From an uncultured Lutimaribacter sp. (lineage in GTDB: Bacteria; Pseudomonadota; Alphaproteobacteria; Rhodobacterales; Rhodobacteraceae), in the NCBI GenBank assembly GCA_913061505.1, contig CAJXSO010000009.1, forward strand, positions 18,994 through 82,993: DNA of 64,000 bases. Direction: 5' to 3'. The notes below the pieces were generated by a model. The model saw nothing but the letters and a program-made list of their open reading frames with translations. It was not told where the DNA came from and searched no databases. The translations under genes were made by a program, and so were the position numbers. Of this stretch, positions 45,934 through 54,074 are shown in pieces. Within the stretch, counting starts at the first letter, position 1, and every line of letters begins with the position of its first letter.

Positions 45934-47490
45934 TTAACGGCCCTTGAAGAGCCCCCCCAAAATGCCGCGCACAATGCGTTTGCCGGTGGTGCCGCCCAAT
46001 TCACGCAGCAATGCCTGCCCCAGCGCCGCGCCTAAGGTTTCGGGCTGGCGGCTGGTGGCGCCGCGCCGCGTGCTGCCAGTATAGCGCCGCCCACTGCCCG
46101 CCCGCATTGGTGCTGTGGCCCGGGCCTCTTGCTCTGCCGCGGCATCTGCTGCGGCCTGGGCATCTGCTGCGGCCTGGGCATCTGCGGCGGCCTGCGCCCG
46201 CTCGGCCAGAATTTCATAGGCCGATCTGCGATCAAGCGGCTGGTCATATTTCGCACCCAAACCGCTGGCGGCCATCACTTGGGCGCGCTCGGCCGGCGTG
46301 ATCGGCCCAATCTGCGACGATGGCGGCCTGATCAAAGTGCGCTGCACGATGCCCGGCACGCCTTTTTTCTGCAACATCGAGGTCACAGCCTCGCCCACGC
46401 CCACCTGCAAAATCGCCTCTTGCGTATCAAAGGCAGGATTTGGCCGATAGGTTTCCGCCGCCTGGCGCAGCGCCTTGGCATCGCGCGCAGTAAACGCGCG
46501 CAAAGCATGCTGCACCCGGTTGCCCAACTGGCCCAAGATATCTTCGGGCACATCGGCGGGGTTTTGGGTAACAAAATACACCCCAACCCCCTTTGAGCGG
46601 ATCAACCGCGCCACCTGCTCGACCTTATCAAGCAAGGCTTTGGGTGCGTCATCAAACAGCAAATGCGCCTCGTCAAAGAAAAACACCAGCTTGGGTTTTT
46701 CCGGGTCGCCCAATTCGGGCAGTTCCTCGAATAATTCCGACAAGAGCCACAACAAAAACGTGGCATATAACCGGGGGCTGGCCATCAGCTTGTCAGCCGC
46801 CAAAATATTCACCATTCCGCGCCCTTGGGCATCGCAACGCAGCAAATCGGCCAGATCGAGGGCCGGCTCGCCAAAGAAATGCAGCGCGCCTTGGTTTTCC
46901 AGCACCAAAAGCCGGCGCTGGATGGCCCCGATCGAGGCGGCCGAGATATTGCCATAGCGCAGCGCAATCGTGGCCGCATTTTCGCCAAGCCAAACCAGCA
47001 GCGATTGCAGGTCTTTCAAATCCAGCAGCGGCAAGCCCTGTTCATCGGCCAGGCGAAAGGCGATGTTTAACACCCCCTCTTGCGCCTCGCTTAATTCAAG
47101 CAGCCGCGCCAATAACACCGGGCCCATTTCAGCCACGGTGGTGCGCAGCGGGTGCCCTTGTTGGCCAAAAATATCCCAAAACGTCACGGGGCTGGCGGCA
47201 TAGGAAAATTCATCAAAGCCGATCGTTTCATTGCGCGCCATAAAGGGCGCATGCAGCTTGCCCGCGGCATCGCCCGCGCGCGCCATGCCCGACAGATCGC
47301 CCTTTACATCAGACAAAATCACCGGCACGCCAGCGTTCGAAAACCCCTCGGCCAAAATCTGCAAAGTCACGGTTTTGCCCGTGCCGGTGGCGCCTGCCAC
47401 CAACCCGTGGCGATTGGCATATTTCAGCGCCAAATATTGCTTTTCTGCATAGTCCGGCCCACCACCGCCGATAAACACACCCTCTTGCAC
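45934..47490 (-). CDS. HerA-like ATPase, DUF853 family (YjgR)
   Basis: DUF853 family P-loop ATPase of about 518 residues, related to HerA DNA translocases. It opens near [18 protein letters not shown], and has Walker [13 protein letters not shown] and Walker [14 protein letters not shown], plus [31 protein letters not shown], the family signature. The C-terminal region has an Ala/Gln/Asp repeat (46141-46194) and a conserved tail [17 protein letters not shown] at 47490 is chosen for its AAAGGG site and by homology; an ATG 13 codons upstream (47529) is the alternative. Cellular role not known. Confidence 0.85.
   Translation of the reverse strand: MQEGVFIGGGGPDYAEKQYLALKYANRHGLVAGATGTGKTVTLQILAEGFSNAGVPVILSDVKGDLSGMARAGDAAGKLHAPFMARNETIGFDEFSYAASPVTFWDIFGQQGHPLRTTVAEMGPVLLARLLELSEAQEGVLNIAFRLADEQGLPLLDLKDLQSLLVWLGENAATIALRYGNISAASIGAIQRRLLVLENQGALHFFGEPALDLADLLRCDAQGRGMVNILAADKLMASPRLYATFLLWLLSELFEELPELGDPEKPKLVFFFDEAHLLFDDAPKALLDKVEQVARLIRSKGVGVYFVTQNPADVPEDILGQLGNRVQHALRAFTARDAKALRQAAETYRPNPAFDTQEAILQVGVGEAVTSMLQKKGVPGIVQRTLIRPPSSQIGPITPAERAQVMAASGLGAKYDQPLDRRSAYEILAERAQAAADAQAAADAQAAADAAAEQEARATAPMRAGSGRRYTGSTRRGATSRQPETLGAALGQALLRELGGTTGKRIVRGILGGLFKGR
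46141..46194. repeat. Three tandem 18-base repeats in the HerA-like gene
   Basis: Three copies of GGCATCTGCTGCGGCCTG (the third has one changed base, GGC for TGC) encode an AQAAAD repeat on the minus strand. The copy number is likely to vary between strains. The repeat keeps the frame. Confidence 0.85.
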
Positions 47491-47549
47491 CAGATCACCC
47501 TTTAAACAAACACAGCCCGCCTGCAGCATACATTCTTAATGTTTCTCTG

Positions 47550-47643
47550 CCAGTCTGAATTCGTCCGCTTGCCCCATGTCCTCTGGGCGCGGGCATTTCC
47601 TCCCTGTCAGACTGGCCGCATCCTAGCGATGCGGCCTTTTTTT
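47550..47643 (+). ncRNA. Candidate small RNA A with CCUCC-type loops
   Basis: In the 432-base gap 47491-47922 a plus-strand region folds with a perfect 9-bp closing stem, CCAGTCTGA (47550-47558) with TCAGACTGG (47607-47615), an inner stem CCGC/GCGG plus GCCC/GGGC with the loop CATGTCCTCT, and a single-stranded TTTCCTCCCTG. It ends in a strong terminator. Exposed CCUCU and CCUCCC can pair with Shine-Dalgarno sequences, as in several alphaproteobacterial small RNAs. No clear promoter is seen and the 5' end is uncertain. No coding frame fits. Confidence 0.45.
47614..47643 (+). terminator. Rho-independent terminator of candidate RNA A
   Basis: A perfect 8-bp stem, GGCCGCAT/ATGCGGCC, with a 7-base loop, is followed by seven T. 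No protein gene on the plus strand lies within 1.7 kb upstream, so a short transcript must be its target. Confidence 0.85.
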
Positions 47644-47687
47644 CCGGGGCGTTGCACCAGCTTGGCCATAAATGTCTTTTTTGCCTG

Positions 47688-47716
47688 TTGACGGGTCGCA
47701 AAAAACGCCCTAGCGT
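47688..47716 (+). promoter_or_regulatory. Candidate promoter for small RNA B
   Basis: TTGACG at 47688-47693 is separated by 17 bases from TAGCGT at 47711-47716. The -35 is near perfect for the housekeeping sigma factor and the -10 is weak, as often in this group. Transcription would start near 47723. Confidence 0.4.
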
Positions 47717-47722
47717 CACCCT

Positions 47723-47792
47723 CAATGACTAAGTCGGCCAGTCCGGCGGGGAGTGTACTAATAAAAAAAGGGGCCTGTGTAGCCCCTTTTTT
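47723..47792 (+). ncRNA. Candidate small RNA B, about 70 bases
   Basis: A short region lies between a sigma-70-like promoter and a strong terminator stem, AAAAAAGGGGC/GCCCCTTTTTT (47764-47774 with 47782-47792). It contains GGCGGGGAGTG, a G-rich stretch able to pair with CCUCCC of RNA A, and CGGCCAGTC (47735-47743), which is exactly complementary to GACTGGCCG of RNA A (47610-47618). No ribosome site and frame are evident. It could also be a leader of the IalB-like gene 130 bases downstream. Confidence 0.4.
47764..47792 (+). terminator. Terminator of candidate RNA B
   Basis: An 11-bp stem, AAAAAAGGGGC/GCCCCTTTTTT, with a 7-base loop. It is symmetrical and could work in both directions, but only the plus strand has an upstream transcript candidate. 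Confidence 0.8.
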
Positions 47793-47922
47793 CTTTTCTA
47801 CAATCGGCAAAATTCTGCGCGTTTCTGAATGCTTAGCAGGCTTTCTGGCCTGACATTTGTGGTTTCGCATGCTATGCCACCCCCAAGGGGCACCCGCCGA
47901 GCAGAAACAAGGGGCACATCAG

Positions 47923-48507
47923 ATGGCACGCATTCTTTCCACCCTTTCCATCATGGCGCTTTTGGCAGGCTTGGCACCCGCCCAGGCGCAAGATCAGCAA
48001 ACAGGCACCGGGGCAGAGCTGCCAGTGGGCGAGCCGGTCACCCAAGACAAACAGCCAGGCCAGGCCTATATTCGCGAAACCAATGGCGATTGGGGCATGG
48101 AATGCCTGACCGTGGCCGAGGGCCAGGAAGAGCCCTGCCAAATGTTTCAAGCCCTGCTTGATGACAGTGGCAATACCGTGGCCAATGTGCGCATTTTCCG
48201 CCTGCCCGAAGGCGGGCAAGCCACAGCCGGCGCGCTGATTGCCGTGCCGCTGGAAACATTGCTCACCGCGCAGCTGACCCTAAGCATCGATGACGGGATC
48301 ACCAAACGCTATCCCTTTACCGTCTGCGACAGGCTGGGCTGTTACGCCCGCATCGGATTTACCAGCGAAGACGTGGCCGCCTTTAAAAAGGGTGCAGTGG
48401 CAAAATTGGGGCTGGTGCCCTATGTTGCGCCCGATCAACGCCTGCAACTGGCCCTGTCGCTTAAAGGCTTTACCGCCAGTTTCGACAAAACATCCGTCAT
48501 GCAATAA
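47923..48507 (+). CDS. Invasion-associated locus B (IalB) family protein, exported
   Basis: A 194-residue exported protein. Residues 1-22 are a signal peptide (ending PAQAQ). The IalB domain follows with NGDWGMECLTVAEGQEEPCQMFQALLDDSG, GGQATAGALIAVPLETLLTAQLTLSIDDG and CDRLGCYARIGFTSEDVAAFKKGA, with four Cys likely to form disulfides. The family is named from Bartonella, but in marine and soil alphaproteobacteria no role in invasion is known. The ATG at 47923 has AAGGGG 9 bases upstream; a longer frame is rejected. It follows the two candidate small RNAs. Confidence 0.88.
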   Translation: MARILSTLSIMALLAGLAPAQAQDQQTGTGAELPVGEPVTQDKQPGQAYIRETNGDWGMECLTVAEGQEEPCQMFQALLDDSGNTVANVRIFRLPEGGQATAGALIAVPLETLLTAQLTLSIDDGITKRYPFTVCDRLGCYARIGFTSEDVAAFKKGAVAKLGLVPYVAPDQRLQLALSLKGFTASFDKTSVMQ

Positions 48508-48515
48508 GCCTCACG

Positions 48516-49292
48516 TCACGGCCGGCCGCGCAACCGGCACAACAACAAGCGCAGCGCGCTGCCCGCAGCCCCACAGGCCAGCGCCCCATCCGCCACACGG
48601 GCGGGCTGGGCTGCGGCCATCTGCAACACGCGGGCGCTGTCCCAGCTTGGCAGAATGGCAGCCGCCACAGCCGGATCACGCGGCACAGCCGCCCGCCCCC
48701 GCGCCAAACGCGCAAGCCCGTTTTGTGCCAGCGCCGCCACAGCCTTTGGGCGCCCATCCACCAGCGGCTTGCGCCCTGCACGTTCGAGCGCCGGAATGGC
48801 CTGCAGCCACGCCGCCACCCCTTGCCCATAACCGATATCGCGCAGCGCGGGCTCAGCTGTGGCCGGTGCCCCCAGGGCCCGCGCCGCCACCCACATCAGC
48901 CCCGCCGCCGTATCCTCGATAAACTGATCAAAGGCCGCCCCATCTTCAAACGGGTCGCGGTAAATATCCCAACGCCGCGCCAAAATCAGCCGGTCTAACA
49001 GCGCGCAGGCCTGGTCATCCAGCACCTGCGCCAAAGGTGTCACCACCTCATGGCGGCGCGCGCCCTGCCCCGCTGCCACCTCATCCAACGCATCGCGCCA
49101 CCATTGCAGGCGCATCTCGGCAATCATCGGCTCGGCCGTCACCCAAGGCGCGCGGCTCACCTCGACATTCAGCGCATAAAGCGGAAACAACACCGCGCGT
49201 GCGGCCACAGGTGCGGCCATCGCCGCGCGAAACCGCAGCGGATCCCCCCTATGAACAAGCCCCGCGCAAGCGGCGATATCATCATGGCTCAC
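48516..49292 (-). CDS. Squalene/phytoene synthase-like protein (NDUFAF6-like)
   Basis: A 258-residue protein of the squalene/phytoene synthase fold. FPLYALNVEVSRAPWVTAEPMIAEMRLQWWRDALDEV (about 37-73) lines up with the first Asp-rich region of prenyl synthases, but its DxxxD aspartates are replaced (ALNVEVSRA). The second region is IEDTAAGLMWVAARALG. Loss of the catalytic Asp is typical of the NDUFAF6-like branch, which helps assemble respiratory complex I in mitochondria. The GTG at 49292 has a GGGGG site; the 60 codons upstream are not real. No carotenoid genes are beside it. Confidence 0.8.
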   Translation of the reverse strand: MSHDDIAACAGLVHRGDPLRFRAAMAAPVAARAVLFPLYALNVEVSRAPWVTAEPMIAEMRLQWWRDALDEVAAGQGARRHEVVTPLAQVLDDQACALLDRLILARRWDIYRDPFEDGAAFDQFIEDTAAGLMWVAARALGAPATAEPALRDIGYGQGVAAWLQAIPALERAGRKPLVDGRPKAVAALAQNGLARLARGRAAVPRDPAVAAAILPSWDSARVLQMAAAQPARVADGALACGAAGSALRLLLCRLRGRP

Positions 49293-49328
49293 AGCTTTGC
49301 CCCCCGCCTGTGGCGCCGCGCGCGCCCT

Positions 49329-49352
49329 CTTTTCACTTTGCCTCAAATACTC
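49329..49352 (-). other. GAGTATTT...GGCAA 3'-end element overlapping the cimA stop
   Basis: On the minus strand TGAGTATTTGAGGCAAAGTG follows from the cimA stop codon (the TGA is part of the element). It matches the tails after phoB (24976-25000) and after the gmk operon (33675-33698) at most positions. No strong hairpin precedes it here. Confidence 0.5.
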
Positions 49353-50973
49353 AATGCGCAGCAGTCGCCGCGCGCAAAAGCTTCCAGTTGATCGCATCCA
49401 GCAGCGCCTCGAAACTGGCGTCCACGATATTCGGGCTGACCCCAACGGTCGACCAACGCCGCCCCGCGGCATCTTCGCTGTCGATAATCACGCGCGTCAC
49501 CGCCTCGGTGCCGCCTTGGGTGATACGCACCTTGAAATCGACCAGGCGCATATCTTCGATCATATCCGAATAGCGCCCCAGATCCTTGGCCAGGGCCTTG
49601 GCCAGCGCGTTCACCGGCCCCCGGTCGCTGCCGGTTTCATCCATAGATTCGCTGACCGACAGTTTCTTTTCACCATCCACCCGCACCACAACCACAGCTT
49701 CCGACAGGCTGACCATCTTGTCGTATTTGTTTTTGCGCCGCTCCACCGTCACCTTGTAGCGCTTCACCTCGAAAAACTGCGGCAGCTGGCCCAGTTCGGC
49801 GCGCGCCAGCATTTCAAACGAGGCCTGCGCGCTGTCATAGGTATAGCCCTCGGCCTCGCGCGCCTTGACCAGCTCTAAGATCCGCGCCAATGCCGGGTCG
49901 TTTGGTGCCACCTCTAGCCCGGCATCGGCCAGCCGCCTGCGCAGGTTGGATTGCCCCGCTTGGTTTGACATCGGAATGATACGGGCATTGCCCACCAAAG
50001 CCGGATCAACATGCTCGTAGGTGCTGGGGTCTTTCAAAATGGCGCTGGCATGCAGCCCGGCCTTATGGGCAAAGGCGCTGGCGCCCACATAGGGCGCTTG
50101 GCGCAGGGGCACGCGGTTTAGTATGTCATCCAGCTTGCGGCTGATCCGGGTCAGCCCCTGCAGCGCCTCGGGCGTGATGCCCGTGTCAAACTGGGTGGCA
50201 TAGGGCGCTTTCAGCAGCAGGGTTGGGATCAGCGTGGTCAAGTTGGCATTGCCACAGCGTTCGCCCAGCCCGTTCAGCGTGCCCTGAATCTGGCGCACCC
50301 CGGCATCAACCGCGGCCAGGCTGCAGGCCACGGCGTTTTCGGTGTCGTTGTGGCAATGTATCCCCAGATGATCGCCCGGGATACCTGCGGCAATCACCGC
50401 GCGGGTGATCTGGCCCACCTCGGCGGGCAAAGTGCCGCCATTCGTATCGCACAGCACAATCCAGCGGGCACCGGCCTGGCGTGCGGCCTGCAATGCGGCG
50501 ATCGCGTAATTGGGATTGGCTTTGTAGCCATCGAAAAAATGCTCGGCGTCAAACAAGGCCTCGCGGCCGCGCGCCACCACATGGGCCACCGATTGCGCGA
50601 TATTGTCCAGGTTTTCCTGCAGTTCGATGCCAAGCGCGGTTTGCACATGGAAATCATGGGTTTTGCCCACCAAACACACAGCCGGCGTGCCAGCGTTCAA
50701 AACCGCGGCCAGCACATCGTCGTTTTCGGCGCTGCGGCCTGCGCGTTTGGTCATGCCAAAGGCAGTCATTGTGGCGCGGGTGTCGGGGCGGGTGTCGAAA
50801 AAGGCGCTATCGGTGGGGTTTGCGCCGGGCCAGCCCCCTTCGATGTAATCAACGCCCAAATCATCCAGCGCTTGGGTGATCTGAATTTTCTCAGGCGTCG
50901 AGAATTGCACACCCTGGGTTTGCTGCCCATCGCGCAATGTTGTGTCGTAGATATAGAGGCGTTCGCGGCTCAT
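49351..50973 (-). CDS. cimA: (R)-citramalate synthase
   Basis: A 540-residue DRE-TIM metallolyase that condenses acetyl-CoA and pyruvate to citramalate, opening a threonine-independent route to isoleucine. The catalytic YIYDTTLRDGQQTQGVQFS is at 7-25, the metal ligands are in LGIHCHNDTENAVACS, and GTLNGLGERCGNANL is the family signature. The C-terminal regulatory domain LeuA_dimer is present (about 420-535). It is the CimA/long LeuA-related type used by alphaproteobacteria. The ATG at 50973 has GGAG seven bases away. It lies 61 bases downstream of cysS. Confidence 0.9.
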   Translation of the reverse strand: MSRERLYIYDTTLRDGQQTQGVQFSTPEKIQITQALDDLGVDYIEGGWPGANPTDSAFFDTRPDTRATMTAFGMTKRAGRSAENDDVLAAVLNAGTPAVCLVGKTHDFHVQTALGIELQENLDNIAQSVAHVVARGREALFDAEHFFDGYKANPNYAIAALQAARQAGARWIVLCDTNGGTLPAEVGQITRAVIAAGIPGDHLGIHCHNDTENAVACSLAAVDAGVRQIQGTLNGLGERCGNANLTTLIPTLLLKAPYATQFDTGITPEALQGLTRISRKLDDILNRVPLRQAPYVGASAFAHKAGLHASAILKDPSTYEHVDPALVGNARIIPMSNQAGQSNLRRRLADAGLEVAPNDPALARILELVKAREAEGYTYDSAQASFEMLARAELGQLPQFFEVKRYKVTVERRKNKYDKMVSLSEAVVVVRVDGEKKLSVSESMDETGSDRGPVNALAKALAKDLGRYSDMIEDMRLVDFKVRITQGGTEAVTRVIIDSEDAAGRRWSTVGVSPNIVDASFEALLDAINWKLLRAATAAH

Positions 50974-51034
50974 GGGTGGGCTCCGGTGGCAAGGGGGCAA
51001 AGGCGCCGGGCGCAAGGCTGTGCTGTGCAGGCCA

Positions 51035-52429
51035 TCATTGCAGCCCCTCCAGCTTGTCCGGGTCAAAATTCGGGCCAGGCAGCAATTCCACCCCGTCTTT
51101 CGACATGCGCACCTCTAGCCCTGCTGCAACAAAGGCCGCTTTCAGGCGGTCGACTTCGGCAAAATCCTTGCTTTGCATCGCAGCGGCGCGGGCTGCGGCC
51201 AAGGCCTGTGCAAAAGGCGCCAGATCAGCCGCTTGGCCCTGCGCCCAATCGCCCATAGCGGGCAAAAGCAGCCCCACCATCTGCCCGGTTGCGGCGAGCG
51301 CTGCGCCATCACCGGCCTGTGCCAAGCGATGCATTTCGGCCAGCACACCGGCGGTATTCAGATCATCGCAAAGCGCCGCAAGCGCCGCATCCGAGGGCTG
51401 GCTTGGCGTGACATCTGCCACCAAAGCGCGCCATTTGCGCAAATTCGCCTCTGCCTCGGCGCGTTTTTTCTCGGTCCAGTCCATCGGCTTGCGGTAATGC
51501 GTGCCCAGCATCACCAGGCGTATCACCTCGCCCGGCACGTCTTGGTCTAGCAAATCGCGCACGGTAAAGAAATTGCCCAGGGATTTGGACATTTTCTTGC
51601 CCTCTACCTGCAGCATCTCGTTATGTAGCCAAAAATTTGCAAAACCACCCTGCGGATGGGCACAGCAGCTTTGCGCAATTTCGTTTTCATGATGGGGAAA
51701 GGCCAGGTCGATCCCCCCACCGTGGATATCGAAACTTTCGCCCAGCAATTCGAAACTCATGGCTGAACATTCAATATGCCAGCCCGGTCGCCCCCGGCCC
51801 CAGGGGCTGTCCCAGCCCGGCAGATCGGCATCCGAGGGTTTCCACAGCACAAAATCCATCGGGTTGCGTTTATAAGGCGCCACCTCGACCCGGGCGCCTG
51901 CGATCATATCCTCGACCGAACGGCCAGACAGCGCGCCGTAATTGGCATAGCTTTCCACCGCAAACAGCACATGGCCCTCGGCCGCGTAGGCATGGCCCCG
52001 CGCCACCAGCTGATCGATCATCGCAATCATCTGGGCAATATATTGCGTGGCGCGCGGCGCATGATCGGGCCGGGCATTGCCCAAGGCGTCCATATCGGCG
52101 TTATACCAGGCAATGGTTTCTTCCGTGCGCTCGGCGATTAATTCTTCCAGCGTGCCCGACGCACCCGCCTTTTTGCGCGCCAGCGCCGTGGCGTTTATTT
52201 TATCATCCACATCGGTGAAATTGCGCACATAGGTCACCGCGTTTGGCCCATAAACATGGCGCAGCAAGCGGTTGAGCACATCAAACACAATCACCGGCCG
52301 CGCATTGCCCAGATGCGCCCGGTCATAGACCGTGGGCCCGCACAGATACATGCGCAGGTTTTGGGCATCAATCGGCACAAAGCGCTCTTTTTGGCGGGTC
52401 TTTGTGTTGTAAAGGCGAATATCGCTCAT
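51035..52429 (-). CDS. cysS: Cysteinyl-tRNA synthetase
   Basis: Class I aminoacyl-tRNA synthetase of 464 residues. The HIGH motif is HLGN (in [16 protein letters not shown], about 30-45) with the zinc Cys30 just before; the other zinc ligands are in [10 protein letters not shown] and HHENE. The KMSKS loop reads KKMSKSLGN near 270. The C-terminal DALR domain is present. The ATG at 52429 has GAGGA four bases upstream; the 37 codons further up lie in the intergenic region. The frame is complete. Confidence 0.96.
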   Translation of the reverse strand: MSDIRLYNTKTRQKERFVPIDAQNLRMYLCGPTVYDRAHLGNARPVIVFDVLNRLLRHVYGPNAVTYVRNFTDVDDKINATALARKKAGASGTLEELIAERTEETIAWYNADMDALGNARPDHAPRATQYIAQMIAMIDQLVARGHAYAAEGHVLFAVESYANYGALSGRSVEDMIAGARVEVAPYKRNPMDFVLWKPSDADLPGWDSPWGRGRPGWHIECSAMSFELLGESFDIHGGGIDLAFPHHENEIAQSCCAHPQGGFANFWLHNEMLQVEGKKMSKSLGNFFTVRDLLDQDVPGEVIRLVMLGTHYRKPMDWTEKKRAEAEANLRKWRALVADVTPSQPSDAALAALCDDLNTAGVLAEMHRLAQAGDGAALAATGQMVGLLLPAMGDWAQGQAADLAPFAQALAAARAAAMQSKDFAEVDRLKAAFVAAGLEVRMSKDGVELLPGPNFDPDKLEGLQ

Positions 52430-52653
52430 CTTATCCTCGCGCGCTGTCACCGCGGGCTTAGCAACTTCGTCTGAGATGCGAAAGTGTGAACGGCCCGCCT
52501 GAATGCTCAGTGGGTGGTACAAATGCCAATAAGGGGGCAAACCATGCTCATGAACGCGACGTTATCGCCATCGCCCCCCCTTGCCAAGGCCCCATGGCGG
52601 GGGCAGTCTGCGGGCAAACAAGCAAGGCGCGCCAGCGGGCGCAAGGGGGGCTG

Positions 52654-53826
52654 GTGCAGGCATCGCGGCGAATCTCGGGGGTTGTGGGCGCAGATGGCGA
52701 TGGCTGGGGGCTGTTTTTTCGCGCCCGCGCCTTGGCCGAGGCAGGCCATGAGATCACCGAGCTGACGATTGGCGAGCACGATATCCGCACTGCCGCGCCC
52801 ATTTTGCAGGCCATGCATGCCTCCGCCATGGCGGGGCATACGGGCTATGCCAGCATTCCAGGCACCGACGCGCTGCGCGATACAATCGCGGCCCGCGTGG
52901 CACAGCAAACCGGCGTGCCCACCACCCGCGCCAATGTGCTGGTCACGCCGGGCGGGCAATCGGCGCTTTTTGCCGCCCATCACGCCGTGCTGGACGAGGG
53001 GCAGCGCGCCCTGTTTATCGACCCCTATTATGCCACCTACCCCGGCACCATCCGTGCCGTGGGGGGCGTGCCCGTGCCCGTGGCCGCCGCACCAGAAGAC
53101 GGGTTTCAGCCGCGCGGCGCCGATATTGCCGCCGCAGCACCGGGCGCGCGCAGCCTGTTGATCAACACGCCCAACAACCCCACAGGGGCGGTTTATTCCG
53201 CAGATACGCTGCATGCCATCGCCGATGCCGCCTGCGCGCATGATCTGTGGCTGATCTCGGACGAGGTTTATGACACCCAAGTGTGGCAAGGCGCGCATCT
53301 GTCGCCCCGCGCCCTGCCCGGCATGGCCGATCGCACCTTGGTTGTGGGCTCGCTTTCCAAAAGCCACGCAATGACCGGCAGCCGCCTTGGCTGGGTTGTG
53401 GGGCCGGCCGAAATGATTGCGCTGATGGCCTCGCTTGCCATTCACACCACCTATGGCGTGCCGGGCTTTATCCAAGATGCCGGCGCCTTTGCCCTGCGCC
53501 AAGGCCCTGCGTTCGAGGCGGAAATTGCCGCCCCTTTTGCGCGACGGCGCCAAATTGCGCTGGATATTTTGCAAGGCCAAAACGTGGTGCGCGCCCTGCC
53601 GCCGCAAGGGGCGATGTATATCATGCTGGATATCCGGGCCACCGGCATGAACGGCGAGGCCTTTGGCGCCCATATGCTGGATCATCACCAAATTGCGGTG
53701 ATGCCCGGCGAAAGCTTTGGCCGCGCCGCAGCGGGCCATATTCGCGTGGCGCTAACAGTTGACGACGCCCGATTTGCCGCGGCGTTTGAAACGCTGGTGC
53801 GCGTGGCCTGTGAACTGGCGGCCTAA
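52654..53826 (+). CDS. Class I/II PLP-dependent aminotransferase
   Basis: A fold-type I aminotransferase of 390 residues. Family stretches are LTIGEHDIRTAAPIL, GYASIPGTDALRDTIAARV (substrate-loop Tyr), NTPNNPTGAVYS, LISDEVYDTQVW and the Schiff-base Lys in VVGSLSKSHAMTGSRLGWVVG (about 233); the phosphate-binding Arg is in SRLG. The LTIGEHD N-terminus matches proteins annotated as AruH-like arginine-pyruvate or general aromatic/aspartate transaminases; I cannot say which. The start is a GTG at 52654 with AAGGGG upstream; the longer frame into the intergenic region has no homology. Divergent from cysS. Confidence 0.87.
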   Translation: MQASRRISGVVGADGDGWGLFFRARALAEAGHEITELTIGEHDIRTAAPILQAMHASAMAGHTGYASIPGTDALRDTIAARVAQQTGVPTTRANVLVTPGGQSALFAAHHAVLDEGQRALFIDPYYATYPGTIRAVGGVPVPVAAAPEDGFQPRGADIAAAAPGARSLLINTPNNPTGAVYSADTLHAIADAACAHDLWLISDEVYDTQVWQGAHLSPRALPGMADRTLVVGSLSKSHAMTGSRLGWVVGPAEMIALMASLAIHTTYGVPGFIQDAGAFALRQGPAFEAEIAAPFARRRQIALDILQGQNVVRALPPQGAMYIMLDIRATGMNGEAFGAHMLDHHQIAVMPGESFGRAAAGHIRVALTVDDARFAAAFETLVRVACELAA

Positions 53827-53868
53827 GCTTTTGATCTGTCAGCGCCGTAAAAACGTAGCCTCAGGTCT

Positions 53869-53887
53869 GAAAGCGACCTTTCGTCGC
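53869..53887. promoter_or_regulatory. GAAAGCGAC-N5-GTCGC motif upstream of first mttB-like gene
   Basis: The 19-base sequence GAAAGCGACCTTTCGTCGC has a GCGAC/GTCGC dyad. Almost the same motif (GAAAGCGACATCTGTCGC) lies upstream of the second mttB-like gene at 62305-62322. Here it is about 60 bases before the short ORF and 188 bases before the mttB ATG. The intergenic region 53827-53947 has no good -35, as expected for an activator-dependent promoter. Confidence 0.55.
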
Positions 53888-53947
53888 GAATAGCAAAGAC
53901 GCCTCCCACCGCCGGCCTATCCTCTGCCCCAGGTCGACGGAGGAGCC

Positions 53948-54031
53948 ATGACCGATTGGGATTGGAAAATTGCGCTTGTCACCCGCACCATCGGGGCCGA
54001 GCGGGGCATGGCTGCGCGGGGCCGGCCATAG
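53948..54031 (+). CDS. Short open frame (27 codons) with strong ribosome site before mttB
   Basis: An ATG with GGAGGAGCC directly upstream opens a frame of 27 residues (starts MTDWDWKIAL), ending at a TAG 43 bases before the mttB ATG. The ribosome site is better than most in the window. It could be a leader peptide, a small protein, or the remnant of a lost gene. The second mttB-like gene has no such ORF. I recognise no family. Confidence 0.4.
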   Translation: MTDWDWKIALVTRTIGAERGMAARGRP

Positions 54032-54074
54032 CGTGCATTGATCACGCTAAGATTTTCATTTCCCGGAGCCCAAC

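Noticed and set aside
47723..47792. tRNA gene
   Set aside because: The length fits, but there is no acceptor stem, T-loop (GTTCRA) or anticodon arm; the A-rich run and terminator argue against it.
48516..49292. Carotenoid phytoene synthase (crtB)
   Set aside because: The catalytic Asp-rich motif is lost and no other carotenoid gene is near.
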